A stretch of 64,000 nt of DNA from Mycobacterium paraseoulense (GCF_010731655.1 NZ_AP022619.1:2666001-2730000), one strand, 5' to 3'; shown: positions 38,533 through 47,784, counted from the first letter of the stretch. Translations and numbers: made by a program. Notes: a model not told the origin generated them from the sequence alone.

Positions 38533-39020
38533 GATCTCAGCCCCCCGGACCCGATCTCGTGCACCGCGAAGACGCTGCGCAGGTACCCAGTGGGACGCCC
38601 GCACGTTGTACACAGCGGGCGGGTGCCGCATCGGGATGCCATCTCGCGTTTGTCGCCCACGTATGTCGCCATCGCCCACTGCACGGTGGCCAGGCAGGCT
38701 TCGCAGAGCGTCTCGACGACGTCACCGTCTGGGCTCAGCCCCATCTGATCGCACCCGTCGACTGCGTGTATCTCGGCCACTGCCACCGCCGGCGCACCGC
38801 ATGCCATACCGCCCGACACCCCCTGGGCACTACAGATCGGCTGCAGCGCGTGAAGCTGGTCCTCGATCGCTGGGACGCGGTCCATCGCGGCATCTCTCTT
38901 CCGATGCGCCCAACGCCGGGCATAGACGACGGCGTCCCGCATGCGATGCAGCAGCGATGGTGTTCGCGCGGCGGCTGATCCGTGTCCACCAGGTGATCGT
39001 TGAAATTGGCGAGGCTTCAT
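38529..39020 (-). CDS. Cysteine-rich zinc-binding-like protein
   Basis: 163-aa protein whose C-terminal half carries paired cysteines (CGAPAVAVAEIHAVDGCD, then LCEACLATV, and CGTRPLCTTCGRPTG). These suggest one or two zinc ribbons. Its ATG overlaps the stop of the upstream 38-aa gene (ATGA), and its stop overlaps the next start (GTGA). Not recognised as a named family. The N-terminal 45 residues, rich in Arg and Ser, may be non-native; an internal Met is possible. Confidence 0.6.
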   Translation of the reverse strand: MKPRQFQRSPGGHGSAAARTPSLLHRMRDAVVYARRWAHRKRDAAMDRVPAIEDQLHALQPICSAQGVSGGMACGAPAVAVAEIHAVDGCDQMGLSPDGDVVETLCEACLATVQWAMATYVGDKREMASRCGTRPLCTTCGRPTGYLRSVFAVHEIGSGGLRS

Positions 39021-39133
39021 TTGGTCTCCAATTCGTGGCGATGGCGTTCTTCGGCGATCAACGCATCCAGCCCGTCCACCGTCATCGCGGCCCGTTGCTC
39101 ACAAATGCGGCCCCGAATGCAGAGTCGGTACAT
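39017..39133 (-). CDS. 38-aa small protein with MYRLCIRGR start
   Basis: A short ORF from ATG 39133 to TGA 39017 beginning MYRLCIRGRICEQRAAM. The start matches the 81-aa protein at 36729 (MYRICIQGRVTERLG) position by position, but the rest is short and different. The stop overlaps the next gene's ATG (ATGA). It follows palindromic element copy 3 by about 57 bp. Likely a shortened paralogue serving as first gene or leader of the three-gene operon. Confidence 0.6.
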   Translation of the reverse strand: MYRLCIRGRICEQRAAMTVDGLDALIAEERHRHELETK

Positions 39134-39189
39134 TGTCGGCTTCCAAGTACCGTCCGCTCGCGATGCGTTAAGCCAGCGTTCATCGACGT

Positions 39190-39232
39190 GGGATTAGTGG
39201 TCATCACCCGGCGACCTGATTCACCCGGGTGA
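39190..39232 (-). promoter_or_regulatory. Bipartite palindromic element, copy 3
   Basis: Box A TCACCCGGGTGA at 39221-39232, 11-bp spacer, box B GGGTGATGACCACTAATCCC at 39190-39209 (minus strand; the right arm is degenerate, TAATCC for TCACCC). It precedes the 38-aa/zinc-ribbon operon. No other gene was found in the 312 bp from 39134 to 39445. Confidence 0.88.
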
Positions 39233-39445
39233 TTAACGAGATTTGACAGCGAATTTGCCGGGGCGGCCACGCGGTGCGACTCGGGAAGCGGTCAGCCCCT
39301 TATCGGGTTGCCGCAGAGGGTTTTGGCTCCAGCAGCACACCCGCGGGTTTGGCTACCCACAGCCGGTGGGCGCGAACGACGATAGACGCGGCGATTCGCG
39401 GTAATGATTGTGCGGCAACGCTTTTGGCCGATACGCGTAGGGGCG

Positions 39446-41275
39446 TTACGCGATGCCGTAGTCGTTTATCTTGCGGTAGATCGTCGCCCGCGACATTCCC
39501 AGGGCCCGAGCCGCCTCTTGCTTGTTGCCGCCGTTGTCTTGCAGGCTACGGACAATCGCGTCACGTTCGAGGGCCTCCATTTGGGTCAGCTTCCGCCGCG
39601 TGATGGACCGGCATTCCGGTGGCAACTTGTCGGCGCTGATGATGCCCGATCGTTGGCGGGCAACGGTTTCGGTGAGAACCCGCCGTAGCTGCGCGACGTT
39701 GCCCGGCCACGGCAGCCTGCTGAGTTGGCGCATAGCGTCGGGTGCCAGCTCCACACCCGCACCCCGGGTGATCTCGCGCAGCAACACCGGCACCAATTCC
39801 TTGAGGTCGTCAATCCTGTGTCGCAGCGCCGGCACTGTGACGGTATGGGTGAACAGCGGCAGCATCTCCTTGACCGGCGCCGTAGGTGACGCGGAACTTT
39901 TCGTCGCCGCGATCCAGCCCCGGCCTGCGCGCATGGCCAGCATCGAGGTTATCGATTCGAGTGTGTCGTTATCGATGTCGTCCACGTCGGCGATCACCAG
40001 TGCGAAGTCCTCGTCGCCCGACTCAGCCGCCAGCTCGGCGACAAGACGCGCCGCGCTGGGAAACGTCTCGGCGCGCAGCACCCGAACGGTTCGGCCCGGT
40101 TTCACGTACTGCCCCACCGCCTGGGCCAGGCGCGCCCGGCCGGAGCCTTTCTCCCCCTCGATCATCACCCAGTGTCGGTCGCTGCAGCACTGCCGCACCT
40201 GCTGACAGCAGCGCAGCCAGGCGCCGTCGCGACCGGCCAGGCCGGGGATTTGAACGCGCGACGAACGGGCCATTTGAGCACGCCGCAAGCTCGTTTGGGG
40301 CGAAAGATCAACGTGGAAAACGACATTGGCCCGGGCGCCGCGAATCATCGAGCGGTCGACGGCGGTGATCTTGGCGATCTGTCCGCTTGGCAGAACAGCA
40401 AGCGCCGTGCCCGAAAGCGTGGAGCTGACTAGGTCCGAAGCGTGTTCGAGCAGCACGGTCTGATCGTTACCGTGAAGCGTCCGACGCAGATAGGGGTTCA
40501 TCAACACCACGTCGCCGCCGATCGCAAGGACCCCACCGGAACATCGCCGTGCCTGCTGCAGATATGCCTCCAACAGCGCGGTCTCACCCTCATGAGCCAC
40601 CACGCGCATACGATCCTCAATTTGGCGACCGGCGCTGGTAGCCAACGCAAGCAACAATGGATAGGATTCGTCGGCCCGACAACTCAGGTTAACGGCGCCG
40701 ATTACCTTGCGCGTTATAGGATCTCGGATCGGCGTCCCCGCGCAGGTGAAACCGGTGAACATTGCGACGTAATGCTCGCCACCACGGATGAACGCGGGCC
40801 GCCCGGTCTCCAGCGCGGTGCCAATCCCGTTGGTGCCCGCCACTTCTTCGGCCAGACTATAGCCCGGTACGAGGCTCACCGTGTCCAACGCGTTGAGGAT
40901 GGATCCTTCCGCGGCGGTCCGTTCAACCACCACCCCGTCGGTTGATGTCAGGACAACGCTCACAGCCTGCGCAGCCAGGTCGTCGGCAACGCGCTGCAGC
41001 ACCGGCGCGGCCGCACGCGCCAACCGCGAGCCCGTATCGGGTTCACGCACGTACGGAAGCTCGACCCGGTCGGGGTGTACGCGCAGGGCCTGCGACCGAC
41101 GCCACGAGTCCAGGACACTCGGCTGCAGAATGTCATCACCGAGTGGGCCCACCGCGTCCACGGACACGACGGACAGGAACTTTTCTCTGGCGGTCCCTGC
41201 GTCCCAGGACCCTTCGCCCAAGAACCGCTCCCTAGCCCGGCGAATGTCGGTTTGGACGTCGGCCCGCGAGCTCAT
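39446..41275 (-). CDS. GAF-AAA-Fis transcriptional regulator (AcoR/MimR-like) with degenerate ATPase
   Basis: 609-aa regulator with an N-terminal GAF-type sensor (around LALATSAGRQIEDRM and FTCAGTPIRDP), a central NtrC-like AAA domain and a C-terminal Fis helix-turn-helix (NKQEAARALGMSRATIYRKIND). The ATPase core is eroded: Walker A reads GEKGSGRAR, lacking the Lys-Thr/Ser, and no GAFTGA loop is present. This fits the sigma54-independent actinobacterial branch. The ATG at 41275 is chosen as first good Met; the frame runs to 41320. It likely controls nearby catabolic or redox genes through binding upstream of its own promoter. Confidence 0.82.
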   Translation of the reverse strand: MSSRADVQTDIRRARERFLGEGSWDAGTAREKFLSVVSVDAVGPLGDDILQPSVLDSWRRSQALRVHPDRVELPYVREPDTGSRLARAAAPVLQRVADDLAAQAVSVVLTSTDGVVVERTAAEGSILNALDTVSLVPGYSLAEEVAGTNGIGTALETGRPAFIRGGEHYVAMFTGFTCAGTPIRDPITRKVIGAVNLSCRADESYPLLLALATSAGRQIEDRMRVVAHEGETALLEAYLQQARRCSGGVLAIGGDVVLMNPYLRRTLHGNDQTVLLEHASDLVSSTLSGTALAVLPSGQIAKITAVDRSMIRGARANVVFHVDLSPQTSLRRAQMARSSRVQIPGLAGRDGAWLRCCQQVRQCCSDRHWVMIEGEKGSGRARLAQAVGQYVKPGRTVRVLRAETFPSAARLVAELAAESGDEDFALVIADVDDIDNDTLESITSMLAMRAGRGWIAATKSSASPTAPVKEMLPLFTHTVTVPALRHRIDDLKELVPVLLREITRGAGVELAPDAMRQLSRLPWPGNVAQLRRVLTETVARQRSGIISADKLPPECRSITRRKLTQMEALERDAIVRSLQDNGGNKQEAARALGMSRATIYRKINDYGIA

Positions 41276-41329
41276 CGACGCATGTACCTCGCTCCCGCCC
41301 GTACGGTGCAGCCGCCCCACAATACCCGC

Positions 41330-41367
41330 GTCTCAGATTGAGACAAGCAACCTGCGCAGATTGAGAC
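41330..41367. promoter_or_regulatory. Operator with GTCTCA-N3-TGAGAC plus half site, upstream of the Fis regulator
   Basis: GTCTCA-GAT-TGAGAC (41330-41344) is a perfect inverted repeat; a further TGAGAC lies at 41362-41367, 23 bp from the first. The same motif and spacing occur at 50494-50531. It lies 55 bp upstream of the regulator start (minus) and about 180 bp upstream of the plus-strand 71-aa gene. Confidence 0.8.
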
Positions 41368-41545
41368 GTTCAGTATACGCCCGGGGCGGTGTCATGGATC
41401 ACATCAGCTAATACACCGGATCGGAAGGGTGACGGCGAGACAGGCAACGGCACACGACTGGCGGGCAATCCAACGCCGGCCATCCCCGTGCGAGGCCCAA
41501 GGCAACCCGACAACCCCGACATCATGCGGCGAAGGGCATGGAGAA

Positions 41546-41761
41546 ATGACTATCTATCAGTTGACCGATCGTCTCCATGACGGCCGTACCGTACGCGTCC
41601 AGGCAAACGATATCGCGCCGATGGTGGCCTCGTGGCTGGCCGAGTTGGGCGCCTGCAGTCCATTAGTAGAGTTGCTGGGCCAGGCGGTGCGCGATGGTGA
41701 CTGGCCTGCGACACACGGCATAGCCGACTATCTGTCGGTGGAAGTCCAGGTAGCAGCATGA
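41546..41761 (+). CDS. 71-aa small protein of unknown function
   Basis: Small soluble-looking protein with MTIYQLTDRLHDGRTVRV start and ASWLAELGACSPLVELLGQA in the centre. GGAG lies a few bases upstream of ATG 41546; the frame is open further back but without a clear site. It is divergent from the GAF-Fis regulator and could be its immediate target. No family recognised, no membrane segment. Confidence 0.6.
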   Translation: MTIYQLTDRLHDGRTVRVQANDIAPMVASWLAELGACSPLVELLGQAVRDGDWPATHGIADYLSVEVQVAA

Positions 41762-41876
41762 CATCCGGCCATTCGCTCACGACCGATGCTCGCTGGCGCC
41801 GGGGTGCCGACTTTGCGCTGGGGTGGTCGAACAGGCGTGACATCGGCGCCACTGCGCCGTCTGCGAGCAGGCGCCG

Positions 41877-44800
41877 ATGAGCGTCAAGCCGGCGGCTTCT
41901 GCCACGTATAATGCCTCGAATCATGCCCGCACACCCGGGCGCGCCAATGTGCCTAGTCCATCGCAACACGGTGTCGCACGCGCGATGCGTGCTGAAGCGG
42001 CCGTCCGGCCCGACAAGCCCAATCGCGCTATCCACGAGGATCCGTTCGGCTTCCGGGATTCGGAGACCGCCGACCCGGGGGCGGCGGTTCGCGTGAGCAT
42101 CGCGAGGCCGTCGGGGAAGGTGCGCATACCGCCGATTCGGGGGCGGGCAGACGAGCTGAGGGTGGTCGGCGGGCTGATCGAGGCGGTCGCTCAGGGGCGC
42201 GGGGGCGTACTGGTCATCGAGGGGCCGCCGGGCATCGGCAAGAGCCGGTTGTTGACCGAGGTCTTGGCGATCGCCGAGAAGGCCGGTGTTCGGGCACTGT
42301 TCGGCGAGGCGTTCGAGTACCAGCAGACGGTGCCGTTTTTCTCGCTCTTCATGGCGACACTGCGCGCGGATCCCCCCGTCGGTGATGCGGAGGCGTTGCG
42401 GCGCTTGGGCACGTCGGCCGATCTCCGCTTCTGGGTGGTGCGCGATCTGCAAGCCGCCATCCATGCGGCCGCGTCACGGAAACCCTTGGCGATCCTCCTC
42501 GAGGACATCCACTGGGCCGATAACGCGACCCTGGTGGCGCTGCGGTCGCTGGCCGCGACGCGGCCCGATGTCCCCGTGTTGTGGGTGCTTACCGCGCGAA
42601 CCGGCGCCGGCGGACCGGCCGTTCGCGAGACGCTGACGGCGCTGGAACGCGAGGATGCCAAATTTCTGCGGTTGACGGCCATCACACCGAACGCAGTCGC
42701 CGACATCGTGCAGGACGCCGTGCGAGCCAACGCGGATGCTTCCCTTCTAAGTCTGGCCGGCAAATCGCACGGCAACCCGTTCCTGCTAACGGAGTTGCTG
42801 CGAGGCCTGGACGAGGACGGCCGGCTCAATGTCAGTAGGGGCAGCGCGGTCGCCACTGGAGACACATTGCCGCGACGGCTCAGCGACACCATGCAGCAAC
42901 GACTCGACCAGCTTTCCGAGACTGCGAGCCAAGTCGTACGGGTAGCCGCCGTGCTGCCTGACCTATTCTCGGTTCCGTTGCTCGCCGCGATGCTGGAACG
43001 CAGACCGACCGCCCTGGTATCGGCGGTAGAAGAGGCTGTCCGCGCGGATTTGTTGATCGAAGACGGGGACCAGATGAGGTTCGGTCACGATCTGCTGCGC
43101 GAGGCGACGCGGCAATCTTTGCCCCAGTCGCTGCGCCGCGCGATGGAGCGGCAATCGGCAACCCTCATGCTGGACATGGGGGCGGCGCCCGAGGAGGTCG
43201 CAACCCAGCTCGCCCGCAGCGCTGAGGTGGGTGATCAGGCCGCGATCGCCGCCCTCCGCCAAGCGGCACAGGCGGTGGCGAATAGCGATCCCAGCGCTGC
43301 GTCCGACTTGAGCAAACGCGCGTTGGAACTATTGCCGCCGCAAGACCCAGGACGTGGGCCACTGGTGACAGAAACGATCGTGCTGCTCAATCGGGCAACA
43401 CGCTACGAGGAGGCGCAACGGTTGGCGAGCGCCACCCTGTCTGGCGCGCTGGCACCCGAAGAAGAGGCCGAGATCCGCCTCCGGATGCCGACGGTGACCA
43501 CGGATACGACGACGCGACACATCGAAGAGAACCGCCGCGCACTTCAGTTGCCCCACCTCAGCGACGTCACCCAGGCACGACATCGGGCATGGTTGGCGTA
43601 CAACCTGGCGATGTACGGCCAACACGGACAAGACAACGCATCAGCCAAGGATGCCGCGGCCGCCGCCGCTTCCACCGGCGATGTGGAGTCGCGCATTCTG
43701 TCCGGAATAGCACTCGCCTGCCTCGACTGCGCGAATGGCTACGCGGGCCGCGCCCTGCACCGCGTCGAGGAACTCCAAGCTTTGACCCCCGCGGACGATA
43801 TGACCGCACATCACCTCGCTGCGATCCACCTGACAAACCTGCTCGCCGTGGTCGGACGGTTGGAAGATGCGGCGACGCTAGTCGCGGACCGCACAGAAAA
43901 ATCCCAGAAGGAACGCGACGGCATGGCGCTTCACATCTGGGGCCTGACGGCGGGGGTGGTGCACTTGGCTGCCGGCCGGTTGTCGGCTGTCCGCGCCGCC
44001 GTCGAGCGGCTGCCAACGCCGGATCGAACGGGGTCGACCTACGTAGACACGAGGCGCATGTGCACCCTGGCGGAGGTGGCGGCGCGCACCGACGACCGAA
44101 CGTTGTTCGTAGAGACGGTGGCCGAAGCGCGCGACGCGTACTCCAACGGTTCACCAGCCGTACGTCGCGAGGTGGCGGGTGTGTTAGGGCTGGCGGCGTG
44201 GCAGCGCGACGACGTGCATGAAGCGGTGCGGTGGCTCGGGAGCGATATATCGCTGCTCGTGACACCGATGCTGCCCAGCGTCTTTGATCAGCTGACCCTG
44301 ACCGCGCGGGTGGCGTCCGCCGCCGGTGATGCCGGCCTGCGCGCACGTCTCTTGGACGCCGTTGACGTGCTCGAACGCGAGCGGCCGGGGGTTCGGTTGT
44401 TCGCCACAGTCGCCCAACACACCCGCGGGATCCTCGCGCGTGATGCCGATGCGTTGGCCGCCGCCGCGGAGTCACTCCGCTCCACGTCGCGGCCGCTCCT
44501 TTACGCAGGCGCTGCCGAAGACGCCGGCGGCGAGCTGAGTCGCACAGAGCACAACGCCGAGGCGCTCGACCAGCTGAACGCGGCATTCGACACCTATATC
44601 GAATGCGAAGCGATTGCCGATGCCCGCCGCGTCGGCCGTGTCCTGCGCCGATTAGGCGTGGAACGCCGCATCGTCACCCACCCGCGGGCAAAGACGGGCT
44701 GGGACAGCCTCACCGACTCCGAACTCACGGTCGTCCATCTCATCGCACAGGGCGCGACCAACCGCGACGTCGCGCAGCAACTGCACCTCTCCCCCCACAC

Positions 44801-44888
44801 CGTGAAGACCCACGTCCACAACGCGTTTGCCAAGCTGGGCATCACTTCCCGCAGCCAATTGGCGCAGCTCATGCGCGGCGCTGATTGA
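41877..44888 (+). CDS. STAND-type LuxR family regulator, paralogue 1
   Basis: Large ATPase regulator (up to 1003 aa). Walker A IEGPPGIGKSRLLTEV, Walker B LAILLEDIHWADN, a winged-helix region (RQSLPQSLRRAMERQS), TPR-like helices and a C-terminal LuxR HTH (LTDSELTVVHLIAQGATNRDVAQQL, then SPHTVKTHVHNAFAKLGI). The first 85 residues are low-complexity and absent in the paralogue, so the true start may be MRAEAAVRP or the GTG before SIARPSG. Signal-dependent multimerisation is family knowledge; signal and targets are unknown. The segment 42129-42410 is identical to the paralogue. Confidence 0.85.
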   Translation: MSVKPAASATYNASNHARTPGRANVPSPSQHGVARAMRAEAAVRPDKPNRAIHEDPFGFRDSETADPGAAVRVSIARPSGKVRIPPIRGRADELRVVGGLIEAVAQGRGGVLVIEGPPGIGKSRLLTEVLAIAEKAGVRALFGEAFEYQQTVPFFSLFMATLRADPPVGDAEALRRLGTSADLRFWVVRDLQAAIHAAASRKPLAILLEDIHWADNATLVALRSLAATRPDVPVLWVLTARTGAGGPAVRETLTALEREDAKFLRLTAITPNAVADIVQDAVRANADASLLSLAGKSHGNPFLLTELLRGLDEDGRLNVSRGSAVATGDTLPRRLSDTMQQRLDQLSETASQVVRVAAVLPDLFSVPLLAAMLERRPTALVSAVEEAVRADLLIEDGDQMRFGHDLLREATRQSLPQSLRRAMERQSATLMLDMGAAPEEVATQLARSAEVGDQAAIAALRQAAQAVANSDPSAASDLSKRALELLPPQDPGRGPLVTETIVLLNRATRYEEAQRLASATLSGALAPEEEAEIRLRMPTVTTDTTTRHIEENRRALQLPHLSDVTQARHRAWLAYNLAMYGQHGQDNASAKDAAAAAASTGDVESRILSGIALACLDCANGYAGRALHRVEELQALTPADDMTAHHLAAIHLTNLLAVVGRLEDAATLVADRTEKSQKERDGMALHIWGLTAGVVHLAAGRLSAVRAAVERLPTPDRTGSTYVDTRRMCTLAEVAARTDDRTLFVETVAEARDAYSNGSPAVRREVAGVLGLAAWQRDDVHEAVRWLGSDISLLVTPMLPSVFDQLTLTARVASAAGDAGLRARLLDAVDVLERERPGVRLFATVAQHTRGILARDADALAAAAESLRSTSRPLLYAGAAEDAGGELSRTEHNAEALDQLNAAFDTYIECEAIADARRVGRVLRRLGVERRIVTHPRAKTGWDSLTDSELTVVHLIAQGATNRDVAQQLHLSPHTVKTHVHNAFAKLGITSRSQLAQLMRGAD
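42129..42410. repeat. 282-bp block identical to 45028-45309
   Basis: Every base from CCGCCGATTCGGG to CGCTTGGGC matches the copy 2899 bp downstream, while flanking sequence diverges immediately on both sides (ATA versus ACT to the left, ACGTCGGCC versus GGCTCGGCG to the right). It covers the Walker A region of both LuxR paralogues. Compared by eye over the whole block. Confidence 0.9.
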
Positions 44889-44976
44889 TCGAGAGCAAAT
44901 CGGGTCGGCACCTGGGCGGGGCCTACAATGACATGCACTGCGGTGGCAGTCCGGCAAACGGTAGACAGGACATGCG

Positions 44977-47784
44977 GTGGGGCCTCGAACCGGCCTTTTT
45001 GATGTCGGCGGTCAGCGGCTGGTCACTCCGCCGATTCGGGGGCGGGCAGACGAGCTGAGGGTGGTCGGCGGGCTGATCGAGGCGGTCGCTCAGGGGCGCG
45101 GGGGCGTACTGGTCATCGAGGGGCCGCCGGGCATCGGCAAGAGCCGGTTGTTGACCGAGGTCTTGGCGATCGCCGAGAAGGCCGGTGTTCGGGCACTGTT
45201 CGGCGAGGCGTTCGAGTACCAGCAGACGGTGCCGTTTTTCTCGCTCTTCATGGCGACACTGCGCGCGGATCCCCCCGTCGGTGATGCGGAGGCGTTGCGG
45301 CGCTTGGGCGGCTCGGCGGATCTGCGCTACTGGGTGGTGCACGATTTGGCCGACGCGATCTATGCGGCGGCCGCGGAAACCCCGCTGGTGATTGTGTTGG
45401 AGGACGTCCACTGGGCCGATAACGGCACGGCCCTGGCGCTGCGGTCGCTCGCCACAGTGCGCGCAGACGTTCCGGTGTTATGGGTATTGACCGCCCGCAC
45501 CGGGGCGGGCGGTCCTGCGGTGCAGGAAACCTTGTCGGTGCTGCACCGCGCCGATGCCACATTCGTGCGATTGGCTGCCATGGCGCCGGACGCCGTCGCC
45601 GACATGGTCTGCGACGCCGTGCGGGCGAGGGCTGACGGGCCGCTTTTGGATCTGGCAGCCAAGGCACACGGAAATCCGTTTTTGGTCACCGAGCTTGTCG
45701 GAGGGTTGGGCGAGGAGGGCCGGCTCAATCTCTCCGGCGGCCGTGCGACGGTCACCGGAGACGGGCTGCCGCGGCGTCTGGGCGCGACGATGCACCAGCG
45801 GCTGGACCTGCTTTCCGGCGAGGCGTCAGAGATGGTGCGGGTGGCCGCGGTGCTGCCCGACCGGTTTTCGGCTGGCTTGTTGGCCGCGATGCTGGAACGG
45901 TCGCCCGCGTCGTTGCTGTCGGCGCTCGAGGAGGCGGTGCGCGCGGATCTGCTCGTGGAAGATGGTGAGCAGCTGAGGTTTCGGCATGACTTGCTGCGTG
46001 AGGCCACCCGGCAATCGTTGCCGCAGTCGCTGCGGCGGGCGATGGAGCGCCAATCGGCGTCGGTCATGCTGGGGATGGGCGCGGCTCCAGCCGAGGTGGC
46101 CACCCAGCTAGCGCGCAGCGCAGAGCCCGGCGACACCGAGGCGATCGGCGCGCTGCGGCAGGCCGCTCAGTCGGTGGGCCGGGGCGATGCGAGCGCGGCG
46201 GCGGACTTGTGCAAGCGCGCGCTGGAGCTGTTGCCCGCCGGTGACGCTGAGCACGGGTCATTGGTCGCTGAAGCGGTAGAGCTACTGAACCGGGCCAGCC
46301 GCTACGGCGAGGCCGAAAAATTGGCCGTTGCGGCGCTCTCGGAGGCGGCCTCTCCCGAAGAAGAGGCTGAGATTCGCCTCCGGCTCCCAACTCTCACCAA
46401 ACACAGTGCCCAGCGGCGGGTGGAGGAGAATCGCCGCGCGCTGCAGTTGGGCGGCATCAGCGAGGTCACTCGGGCACGGCACCTGGCCTTGCTGGCTTAC
46501 AACCTGCTCTTCGACCAACGGGATCAACACCGCCTCGCGGCCGAAGAGGCCGCCGCGGCCGCGGCATCGACCGGTGATCCAGAAGCGAAAATCGTGGCCG
46601 ATGTCACCCTCGCTTGTCTCGACTGTGCGGACGGGTATGCGGGCCGCGCCCTACTCCGCGTCGAAAAGGCTTGCGCACTCGCCCGCGCGAGTGTTCCGAC
46701 GGCAGCCCATGACTTGGTCGCGGCGCACCACGCGAATCTACTGGCGATAGTCGGTCGGTTGGACGACGCCGCGGCCCAGATCTCAAACGGAAAAGAGAAA
46801 GCCCGCGGGGAACGCAACGCGATGGCCCTTGATATTTGGGTTGATATCGACTCGTGGGTCCATCTCGCCGCGGGCCGGTTGTCGGCGGCTCGCGCAGCGG
46901 CTGAATCCTTGCCGCGCCATCGGCGGACAGGCGCGGCCGACCTGGATATGATCCGCATGGCGCTTCTGGCCGAAGTGGCGGTGCACACCGATGACCGAAA
47001 CCTGTTGCAGCAGATGGTCAATGATGCTCGTGACGCTTACCCTACCGGCGCATCGTTGGTACGCCGGGCGGCGGCGCAGGTGCTCGCGCTGGCGGCGTGG
47101 CAGCGCGACGACGTCCATGACGCGATGCGCTGGCTAGGTGACATCACCCTGCTCGGGACACCAATCACGCCCGAGGTTCTAGATCTGGTGATCTTGGGTG
47201 CGCGGGTGGCCTCGGCCGCCGGTGATGCCGGCTTGCGTGCACGGGTCCTGCAGGCCGCCGAGGTGCTCGAGTGTGAGCAGCCCGTGGTGCCGCTGCTGGC
47301 GGGAGTGGCCGGATATGCGCGCGGGATACTCGGGCGCGACGCCGAGGCATTGGTGGCTGCCGCGGACGTGCTTCGTACGTCTTCGCGGCCGCTGCTCTAC
47401 GCGGGCGCTGCCGAGGACGCCGGCGCTGAGCTCGCGCGCATCGACCGCGCCGACCGCGCGCTCGACCAGCTGAACGCGGCATTCGACACCTACATTGAGT
47501 GCGAAGCGCTCGTCGATGCCCGCCGCGTCGGTCGCGCGCTGCGCCGCTTGGGCGTGGAACGCCGCATCGTCACCCACCCGCGAGCAAAAACGGGCTTGGA
47601 CAGCCTCACCGATTCCGAGCTAAAGGTCGTCAATCTTATCGCTGCGGGCGCGACCAACCGCGACGTCGCCGCCGAGCTGCATCTCTCTCCCCACACGGTG
47701 AAGACGCACGTCCACAACGCATTTGCCAAACTGGGCATCGCCTCCCGCACCCAGTTGGCGCAGCTGATGCGCGGCGCTGATTGA
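44977..47784 (+). CDS. STAND-type LuxR family regulator, paralogue 2
   Basis: 935-aa homologue of the preceding gene with the same layout: Walker A GPPGIGKSRLL, Walker B VIVLEDVHWADN, helical repeats and a C-terminal LuxR HTH (LTDSELKVVNLIAAGATNRDVAAEL). Start is GTG 44977 (MGPRTGLFDVGG). Outside the identical 282-bp block the two proteins are clearly similar yet diverged. The pair looks like a tandem duplication with later conversion. Regulated genes unknown; downstream tiny genes and the hydrolase operon are candidates. Confidence 0.87.
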   Translation: MGPRTGLFDVGGQRLVTPPIRGRADELRVVGGLIEAVAQGRGGVLVIEGPPGIGKSRLLTEVLAIAEKAGVRALFGEAFEYQQTVPFFSLFMATLRADPPVGDAEALRRLGGSADLRYWVVHDLADAIYAAAAETPLVIVLEDVHWADNGTALALRSLATVRADVPVLWVLTARTGAGGPAVQETLSVLHRADATFVRLAAMAPDAVADMVCDAVRARADGPLLDLAAKAHGNPFLVTELVGGLGEEGRLNLSGGRATVTGDGLPRRLGATMHQRLDLLSGEASEMVRVAAVLPDRFSAGLLAAMLERSPASLLSALEEAVRADLLVEDGEQLRFRHDLLREATRQSLPQSLRRAMERQSASVMLGMGAAPAEVATQLARSAEPGDTEAIGALRQAAQSVGRGDASAAADLCKRALELLPAGDAEHGSLVAEAVELLNRASRYGEAEKLAVAALSEAASPEEEAEIRLRLPTLTKHSAQRRVEENRRALQLGGISEVTRARHLALLAYNLLFDQRDQHRLAAEEAAAAAASTGDPEAKIVADVTLACLDCADGYAGRALLRVEKACALARASVPTAAHDLVAAHHANLLAIVGRLDDAAAQISNGKEKARGERNAMALDIWVDIDSWVHLAAGRLSAARAAAESLPRHRRTGAADLDMIRMALLAEVAVHTDDRNLLQQMVNDARDAYPTGASLVRRAAAQVLALAAWQRDDVHDAMRWLGDITLLGTPITPEVLDLVILGARVASAAGDAGLRARVLQAAEVLECEQPVVPLLAGVAGYARGILGRDAEALVAAADVLRTSSRPLLYAGAAEDAGAELARIDRADRALDQLNAAFDTYIECEALVDARRVGRALRRLGVERRIVTHPRAKTGLDSLTDSELKVVNLIAAGATNRDVAAELHLSPHTVKTHVHNAFAKLGIASRTQLAQLMRGAD
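45028..45309. repeat. 282-bp block identical to 42129-42410
   Basis: Second copy of the perfectly conserved block shared by the two tandem LuxR genes; see the entry at 42129. It encodes residues around IRGRADELRVVGGL through DAEALRRLG of this protein. Confidence 0.9.

Noticed and set aside
39302..39440. Minus-strand open frame between the Fis regulator and element 3 (ends PSAATR)
   Set aside because: It has no start codon with a ribosome-binding site and no recognisable domain, so no gene is called.
41550..42464. 304-aa minus-strand ORF opposite LuxR paralogue 1 and a matching ORF at 44923-45411
   Set aside because: Their apparent conservation comes only from the 282-bp identical block on the plus strand, not from real antisense genes.
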